Source: JBMDXK01 sp048594375 (GTDB lineage Bacteria; Pseudomonadota; Alphaproteobacteria; Rhizobiales; Methylopilaceae). Taken from it: a stretch of 19,703 nt of DNA. A program made the position numbers and the translations under genes. Below, piece by piece: positions 15,023 through 19,703 of the stretch (within the stretch, counting starts at the first letter, position 1; every line of letters begins with the position of its first letter). The notes beneath the pieces are model-generated. The model made no database searches. It was not told the DNA's origin and was given only the letters and a program-made list of their open reading frames with translations. Location of the stretch: contig JBMDXK010000006.1 of the NCBI GenBank assembly GCA_048594375.1, positions 1 to 19,703 on the forward strand, written 5' to 3'.

Positions 15023-15748
15023 TTATCGTGGGGCTTTTTTATCGCCTTTGGTTCCTTTATGGAACTTTTTGGCACCCGCTTCAAATTCGGCTTTGCTGAT
15101 TTTACCGTCCTTGTCGGTGTCAAGTTTCATCAGCCATTGTTCGCCTTTTTCAAATTCGGCTTTGCTGATTTTGCCGTCTTTATCAGCATCGAGCTTCATC
15201 AGCATACCCATCTGACCGCCGTGTTTTTTGCCGTGACGGGCTTTGCGTTCGCCTTTGGCTTCGCGTTCACCTTCGCTTTTTTCCAGACGTTCACGCATTT
15301 TTGTGGCGCGTTCTTTGGCATTTTCAACGTGGACGGCGTATTCTTCACGGCTGATAGAACCATCGTTGTTGGTATCAAGTTTATCGAACAGTTCTTCAGT
15401 ACGCTTTACGTGGTTATCAATGCGTTCAAGGCGTTTTTCTTTGGCTTTTTCCTGCCATTTTGCCTGATGCGCTTTTAGCTCTTCCGCGTCAATGAAGCCG
15501 TCAGTATTGGTGTCCAGTTTTTCAAATTTTTTCTCACGGGCAGCTTTCAGCTCATCGCTGTCAATAAAGCCGTCATTGTTGGTGTCATAACGTTCAAACA
15601 TGGCTGCGGCGGTGGGGCGTTCACCGGCTGCTTTGGGTGCTTTGTCTTGGGCAATTGCGCCGGTGATTGCGGGCAAAGCCAGCGCCACACCCAAGGCCAT
15701 CACAGAAACAGAACGACCCAGAAAACCCTTACTCAAAATTGCAGTCAT
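15023..15748 (-). CDS. Secreted calcium-binding protein with five EF-hand loops
   Basis: A 241-aa protein. Residues 1-33 form a signal peptide (cleavage after AIA). Five canonical 12-residue EF loops: DTNNDGFIDSDE (55-66), DTNTDGFIDAEE (79-90), DTNNDGSISREE (125-136), DADKDGKISKAE (187-198), DTDKDGKISKAE (210-221). They are separated by very charged Lys/Glu/Arg helices; the last two loops are near-identical duplicates at DNA level. It is predicted to be periplasmic or exported and to bind Ca2+. AAGGAG lies 9 nt before the ATG. Located upstream of the ECF operon on the same strand, it may be co-transcribed with it or be a target of that sigma factor. The specific function is unknown. Confidence 0.88.
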   Translation of the reverse strand: MTAILSKGFLGRSVSVMALGVALALPAITGAIAQDKAPKAAGERPTAAAMFERYDTNNDGFIDSDELKAAREKKFEKLDTNTDGFIDAEELKAHQAKWQEKAKEKRLERIDNHVKRTEELFDKLDTNNDGSISREEYAVHVENAKERATKMRERLEKSEGEREAKGERKARHGKKHGGQMGMLMKLDADKDGKISKAEFEKGEQWLMKLDTDKDGKISKAEFEAGAKKFHKGTKGDKKAPR

Positions 15749-15779
15749 ATGAAACGGCTCCTTATTTTTGTGTTTATAG

Positions 15780-15801
15780 AAAACGGCTTTTCAACAAGCC
15801 G
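15780..15801 (-). terminator. Weak terminator candidate between paaG-like and EF-hand genes
   Basis: On the minus strand a 6-bp stem CGGCTT/AAGCCG with a 6-nt loop is followed by TTTT. It lies in the 180-bp gap between the two genes, only about 30 bp before the EF-hand start, so it could instead sit in that gene's leader. I see no clear promoter in this gap. Confidence 0.3.
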
Positions 15802-15927
15802 CCCTGCTATAACTTTTGGCTTCAAGCATAGTGGTGTTCAAAAAGTCGAATACCTTGTTGGCACCATGCTCTCATACACCTTTAACGCATGGTCAGAGCC
15901 TTCCCTGCGTATTTTTTTGAAAAAAAA

Positions 15928-16719
15928 TCATGCTCCTTTGAAAAAAGGGGATCGTTTTTCCATGAAAGCCTGTACGCCTTCTGCAAAATCTCCTGTATTT
16001 CCAAGGAATCCTTGCGCGTGTTGTTCATGCTGCAATTGTTGTTCCCAGGTGTTGTGTGCGGCGGCAAACAGCGCTTTTTTCAATTGTTTAAAGGCTGCGG
16101 TGGGGCCATCGGCCACTTGTCGCGCCAGCACAGCCAGATTGCGGCCGAAGTTTTTTTCTTCAAAAACTTTATAGACAATCCCCAGTTCTTTGGCTTCGTG
16201 TGCGGAAATTTTATCCGCGGTCAGCATCAAGGCCAGAGCGCGTTTATGTCCGACCAGGCGGGGCAGCACCCATGTGCTTCCGGCATCGGGCAAAAGACCA
16301 ATCTGCGTGAAAGAAAACTGGAAATAGGCCGGTTCCGTGGCCACCACCAAATCGCTGAGCAAAGCCAGACTGGCACCTGCGCCCACTGCTGGGCCATTCA
16401 CCGCAGCAATTACCGGAATAGGCAATTCCACTAACGCGCGCACCACGGGATTGTAGCGTTCTTCCAAAATAGCGCCCAGATCGCGGTTGCCGTGTGCATC
16501 AACAGCAATGTCTTCCTTGAGGTCTTGTCCGGCGCAAAAGGCATCGCCTGTTCCGGTCAGCACCAATGAACGCAGATCGTCTCGCGCAGCAATGCTTTCC
16601 AAGGCGGTTTTCATCTCGTGCAGCATAGTGGCATTAAGCGCATTCATGCGCTCTGGCCGGGCGAGCGTAATCACCGCAAGACCATCGTCAAAGGCCACTT
16701 CTATGGTTGAATAAGACAT
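15928..16719 (-). CDS. paaG: Enoyl-CoA hydratase/isomerase family protein, PaaG-like
   Basis: A 263-aa crotonase-fold enzyme. ITLARPERMNALN (18-30), the oxyanion-hole segment FCAGQDL (61-67), NGPAVGAGASLALLSDLVVA (108-127), FSFTQIGLLPDAGSTWVLPR (135-154) and a C-terminal EGVQAFMEKRSPFFKGA resemble E. coli PaaG (262 aa) from memory; D145 corresponds to its catalytic Asp. PaaG converts ring-1,2-epoxyphenylacetyl-CoA to its oxepin form, and relatives isomerise or hydrate other enoyl-CoAs. No other phenylacetate genes are visible, so it may be a general enoyl-CoA isomerase. The ATG at 16719 is preceded by GGGGA; a TTG at 16752 would add 11 non-conserved residues. Confidence 0.85.
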   Translation of the reverse strand: MSYSTIEVAFDDGLAVITLARPERMNALNATMLHEMKTALESIAARDDLRSLVLTGTGDAFCAGQDLKEDIAVDAHGNRDLGAILEERYNPVVRALVELPIPVIAAVNGPAVGAGASLALLSDLVVATEPAYFQFSFTQIGLLPDAGSTWVLPRLVGHKRALALMLTADKISAHEAKELGIVYKVFEEKNFGRNLAVLARQVADGPTAAFKQLKKALFAAAHNTWEQQLQHEQHAQGFLGNTGDFAEGVQAFMEKRSPFFKGA

Positions 16720-16800
16720 TGGTTTGGCTTCCCCTTCATGCTTTGCGCCCAATCATGCAGGGAAATGGTTTATTATTCTGATAATGCTGCGCTATTTTTT

Positions 16801-16837
16801 GTAGTCTGAGACACATAAAAGGATTATCTGTCTCAGG
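16801..16837 (-). terminator. Hairpin downstream of the glycosyltransferase gene
   Basis: An 8-bp perfect stem CTGAGACA/TGTCTCAG, a C-C mismatch, then 4 more pairs (ATAA/TTAT) around a 5-nt loop. On the minus strand it reads CCTGAGACA...TGTCTCAGACTAC, close to the post-tpsB hairpin. It lies about 150 bp past the glycosyltransferase stop and 80 bp before the paaG-like start. No U-tract follows on the minus strand, so termination is uncertain. Confidence 0.5.
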
Positions 16838-16984
16838 TTATAACCCCTTTTTCATCGCAGATTTTTATTCAATAAAATGTTCATTTCATTGAAACTCGGC
16901 TAGAATTGGCCATTCCTTGAACGGCCACTCTTCTGGTAACCTGCGCTGCAATCGTCCACACTTTTAAAAAGTCAGGATCGCCTC

Positions 16985-18106
16985 TTATAGCTTTGAACTC
17001 AAGGGTTTTATAATGTTTTTTTCCGCCTTGCTTGGATTGTCCAATGAAACAGAAACAAGCAGCTCTTTTGGTATTACACTCCATTTGCCATCTTCATTGC
17101 CCATAGTGGCCGGAATAATCGCATCTGGTAATGCAATAAAGGCTTTTGGTTTGTTGTTTGCTTCCCCGTTGCCTGGATATTCTTTTGCAAGCACAGAACC
17201 AATTAACCGATTGCCTGCCGCTTCAAGTGTTCCACGCCATCGCGCATCAATATCAATGCCGTTTATGTTTAAATATCTCTGGGCGCGTAAAATGGATTGT
17301 ATCTGAGTATCACGATCAGCAAAAGTAGGCTTTCTTTTCCCTTGATGGATTAAAATTGATTGCCCTGAGCGGGTTGTTCCAAACTCATTGTCGGATTTTT
17401 GCCGGTAAACTTCAACCGCAGCCTGAAGAAATTTGAGCGTCAACGGACTGCGGCTGCTTCCAAACATAATATCATTGTTATGTAAAAATGGCATAGGCAC
17501 ATTTTCTGTGTACGCTTTATGATTTGGCCTTACAGGCTCTGTGGGAGAATAGGTTTCAACAGGATATGCATATCTGGCTATAATGCCAACACCCGTAGGA
17601 ATATTATAATCGGTAGGAAAAGAATTTTTACCATTGTCGTCAGCGCGAGTGTCTAAATCCCAATCAACCACAGCACCGCCTTCTTTATATAAAATCGCAA
17701 GCTGGTTCAGGTCTTTTTTAGCGGCATAATTGGGATATACCCCCACTCCCTCGTTTTTTTGGATAGTATCAACATTGCGCCGTGTTTTTTGTATATTACC
17801 GTAATCGGCGTTCTCATTCACAAATCCTGTTATCGGTTGAGGAGTTGGCCAGTCACTGGCATAGATAGCGTCAATATTGCGCAGAGAAATGCCATGAACC
17901 GACAAGACTTGTTCCGGTGTCGTCTCAATATCCAGCCTTGTAATATCTTTTGAAAGAGCCCTCGTGATTGAAGCCGGATTTGCAGCCCAGATAATTTTTT
18001 CAAAATCCGGATTGTCTTTTGCAACCTTCAGCCCATGCTGCAACCTTTCCGAGCTAATATCAGAACCATACCATTGAAAATGGATTCGGTTGGGCATTAC
18101 AGGCAT
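16985..18106 (-). CDS. Putative DXD-motif glycosyltransferase, GT44/Gly_transf_sug-like (toxin/effector-type)
   Basis: A 373-aa protein with no signal peptide or membrane segment. Three features point to a GT-A sugar transferase of the TcdA/TcdB-LCT or OCH1-like group. The N-terminus is MPNRIHFQWYGS (4-15), resembling the IP-x-IHxxWxG opening. An arginine/acid-poor helix then leads into LNQLAILYKEGGAVVDWDLD (133-152), i.e. the L-x3-Y-x2-GG-x3-D-x-D block with D148/D150 predicted to bind metal and UDP-sugar. The third feature is HNNDIMFGSSRSPLTLKFL (209-227). Bacterial members are often host-targeted effectors, others modify surface glycans. The start ATG at 18106 lacks a strong ribosome-binding site. 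It stands between cobT and a paaG-like gene with no polysaccharide genes nearby. Substrate and export route are unknown; the family call is by eye. Confidence 0.65.
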   Translation of the reverse strand: MPVMPNRIHFQWYGSDISSERLQHGLKVAKDNPDFEKIIWAANPASITRALSKDITRLDIETTPEQVLSVHGISLRNIDAIYASDWPTPQPITGFVNENADYGNIQKTRRNVDTIQKNEGVGVYPNYAAKKDLNQLAILYKEGGAVVDWDLDTRADDNGKNSFPTDYNIPTGVGIIARYAYPVETYSPTEPVRPNHKAYTENVPMPFLHNNDIMFGSSRSPLTLKFLQAAVEVYRQKSDNEFGTTRSGQSILIHQGKRKPTFADRDTQIQSILRAQRYLNINGIDIDARWRGTLEAAGNRLIGSVLAKEYPGNGEANNKPKAFIALPDAIIPATMGNEDGKWSVIPKELLVSVSLDNPSKAEKNIIKPLSSKL

Positions 18107-18206
18107 ATCTTGGTACTCAACTGTTACACGGTGGCTTTAAAAAAGTTTTTTAGACGTATTACCACCAATTTGCGCGATGAAAAGCCCGCCTTATCGCCGT
18201 TCAAAC

Positions 18207-19250
18207 TTAAAGCGCACTCTGCTGCACAAAAGGCGAGATACCGGCTTTTTCAAAGGTCACGGTATCTTTGTGGCAGGTCAACGCCGTTTTGAGAATGTTG
18301 GCCACCAGAGCCGCTGCGCTGCCATCGCCCAAACGAATGCCCAGATCCAAAATCGGCTTCTTGCCCAGTTTTTCCAGCAAGGAAACATGTTCAGGTTCAT
18401 GGGTGCAGGAACCGGCAATGCAATGATTCAGCGCACTGCTATCGAGTTCATGCAGCACCGCTGCCGCTGTACAACTGACAAAACCATCCAGAATGACCGG
18501 CACCCGTTGATGCCTTGCTGCCAGAATAGCCCCGGCCATGGCAGCCATTTCCCGCCCACCCAACCGGCGCATCAATTCCAGCGGGTCCCCCTTATGCACA
18601 CCGTGCAATTCCACGGCGCGGCGGACAATTTCCCGCTTGGTATCCTTCATGGTGTCCAGACTGCCTGCTCCCTGCCCTACCCAATCTTCGGGTGTTCCGC
18701 CATAAAGGGCATTGCACAGCGCGGATGCAACCGTACTGTTGCCTGCGCCAATTTCACCCACGATCAACAGGTCTGCACCGCCAGCAATCGCTTCCATCCC
18801 GAATGCCATGGTGGCCGCGCATTCGGCTTCGCTCAAGGCCGCCCCTTCAATAATATCCTGCGTTGGCACGTCCACGGCCAGATCAAACACTTTCAAGCCA
18901 ATGTTATGGGCTGCGCAAATCTGGTTGATGGTGGCGCCACCGGCCGCAAACACATCCATCAGCTCCCGTGTGGCTTCCGGCTTCAAGATAGAAAGACCAT
19001 GGCGCGCTACTCCATGATTGCCCGCAAAAATTGCCACCAGTGGCCGGTCAATGTGTGGCGGATATTCCCCCTGCCATCCGGCCAGCCAATGCACCAGCTC
19101 TTCCATGCGCCCCAGACTGCCGAATGGCTTAATCAGCTCCCTTTCCTGTTCGGCCGCTTTCGCATAAGCCTCATCATCAATTTTAGGCATTGCACGCACA
19201 AGGGCGCGAATATCATCAAACGGTAAACCGGTGGGAGGCTGGAGGGTCAT
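18207..19250 (-). CDS. cobT: Nicotinate-nucleotide--dimethylbenzimidazole phosphoribosyltransferase
   Basis: A 347-aa protein with CobT blocks: KPFGSLGRMEELV (41-53), FAGNHGVARHGLS (75-87), GGATINQIC (104-112), LLIVGEIGAGNSTVASALC (161-179), VILDGFVSCTAA (252-263), EPEHVSLLEKLGKKPILDLG (285-304). It forms alpha-ribazole phosphate in the lower-ligand branch of cobalamin synthesis. The ATG at 19250 is chosen over a TTG at 19256; AAGGAA lies upstream with good spacing. Oddities: the usual RLGEG(T/S)GA, whose Glu is the catalytic base in the Salmonella enzyme as I recall, reads RLGDGSAA here (D309), and GIGNTT reads GAGNST. It is probably still CobT but divergent. No other cobalamin genes are in the window. 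Confidence 0.9.
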   Translation of the reverse strand: MTLQPPTGLPFDDIRALVRAMPKIDDEAYAKAAEQERELIKPFGSLGRMEELVHWLAGWQGEYPPHIDRPLVAIFAGNHGVARHGLSILKPEATRELMDVFAAGGATINQICAAHNIGLKVFDLAVDVPTQDIIEGAALSEAECAATMAFGMEAIAGGADLLIVGEIGAGNSTVASALCNALYGGTPEDWVGQGAGSLDTMKDTKREIVRRAVELHGVHKGDPLELMRRLGGREMAAMAGAILAARHQRVPVILDGFVSCTAAAVLHELDSSALNHCIAGSCTHEPEHVSLLEKLGKKPILDLGIRLGDGSAAALVANILKTALTCHKDTVTFEKAGISPFVQQSAL

Positions 19251-19478
19251 GGTCAATTCCTTGAATCACTGCCGCACATGACAGCGTTTCCTTCATAAAA
19301 TGATTCAAGCAGAAAAGAAACTGATTCAACAAAAACGGCCATAGCTTTGATTGCGTTTGTTTATTGGCCCATTCCAACCCCACAAACCCATTTTTAATAT
19401 GTAAAACTGTCAAAAAATTGAAGAATAAACCTTCTATAGCCTTGCATCAGATAGAGATTTTGCCGTTTGGAAGGTTCA
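19251..19478. promoter_or_regulatory. Divergent promoter region between cobT and the right-edge ORF
   Basis: 228 bp, AT-rich in its middle. A perfect TTGACA lies on the minus strand at about 19413-19408, but no good -10 follows at 16-18 bp. I looked for a cobalamin riboswitch and saw no B12-box-like conserved core. Any promoters here are unlocated. Confidence 0.35.
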
Positions 19479-19703
19479 ATGCAGCTCTCCTCCACCATAT
19501 TATCCTTTGTTGAGGATACAGGGCTGCATGAACAAGCGTCATCCAGAGCGCAAACGGCTACGGATTTTTCCAGTCATCTTCCATCGCGTCCGGCTTCTGC
19601 TGTTGCCTCGCAGAATATTCCGGTGGATTCCGGTAGTTTCGTTCCGCTTCGTTCCGCTGGGGGTGGTGGTGATAATTCTGTTGGCAATGAGGATGTTGAG
19701 AGC
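19479..19703 (+). CDS. Unrecognised protein, N-terminal 75 codons (3' end outside window)
   Basis: An open frame from ATG 19479 runs to the window edge without a stop. GGAAGG (19469-19474) sits 4 nt upstream. The protein begins MQLSSTILSFVEDTGLHEQ and then becomes a low-complexity, Ser/Ala/Pro/Gly-rich stretch (SSHLPSRPASAVASQ, a GGGG run, then acidic). No signal peptide or domain is recognisable. The disordered look fits the N-terminus of a secreted effector, a flagellar hook-length protein or simply a linker, and I cannot choose. A short DNA direct repeat GTTCCGCTT/GTTCCGCTG lies at about 19640-19659. Confidence 0.5.
   Translation, partial: MQLSSTILSFVEDTGLHEQASSRAQTATDFSSHLPSRPASAVASQNIPVDSGSFVPLRSAGGGGDNSVGNEDVES

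Noticed and set aside
18177..19226. 349-codon plus-strand reading frame opposite cobT
   Set aside because: The minus strand carries a clear CobT; the plus translation has His/Cys/Gln-rich composition typical of an antisense shadow and no recognisable domain.
19251..19478. Cobalamin riboswitch upstream of cobT
   Set aside because: No B12-box-like conserved core or long structured leader could be found in the 228-bp gap.

Overview
The window looks like chromosomal DNA of an alphaproteobacterium. This is an inference from the style of the GatB, CobT, Mpg and YfcG-type proteins and from the compact ECF sigma/anti-sigma/periplasmic sensor operon; I cannot name a genus. Coding density is high, and base composition is balanced except for a strikingly AT-rich gap in front of the outer-membrane transporter gene.

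Layout. Positions 1-7188 (minus) hold the first 2396 codons of a giant two-partner-secretion exoprotein (TpsA, filamentous-haemagglutinin type), still open at the left edge. It has a signal peptide, a secretion (haemagg_act) domain with NPNG motif, a glycine-rich beta-helix, two large duplicated modules carrying GLUG repeat arrays, and MBG/YDG-type repeats. Next come a tRNA-Ser(GCU) gene (minus), gatB (plus) and a YfcG-like glutathione transferase (plus). About 0.7 kb of AT-rich non-coding DNA then precedes the likely partner transporter, a TpsB/FhaC-family outer-membrane protein at 10849-12609 (plus). The TPS pair is therefore divergent and interrupted by housekeeping genes.

Downstream of tpsB is a 3-methyladenine DNA glycosylase (plus). 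It converges with a minus-strand cluster: a secreted five-EF-hand protein, an ECF sigma factor, a single-pass membrane protein (probable anti-sigma factor) and a membrane-anchored periplasmic heavy-metal-sensor-like protein. The last three are tightly packed and read as a cell-envelope or metal-stress signalling operon. Further right on the minus strand are a PaaG-type enoyl-CoA hydratase/isomerase, a 373-aa protein with the hallmarks of a toxin/effector-like DXD (GT44/Gly_transf_sug-like) glycosyltransferase, and a divergent CobT. An unrecognised low-complexity reading frame starts at 19479 on the plus strand and runs off the right edge.

Most worth a second look: the GT44-like putative effector glycosyltransferase; the split TPS system, whose exoprotein carries an 858-codon-period internal duplication with 16 versus 13 GLUG units; a TpsB lacking the canonical VRGF loop motif; a set of intergenic hairpins sharing CCTGA/TCAGG ends at gene 3' ends; and a CobT with Asp at the usual catalytic-Glu position.
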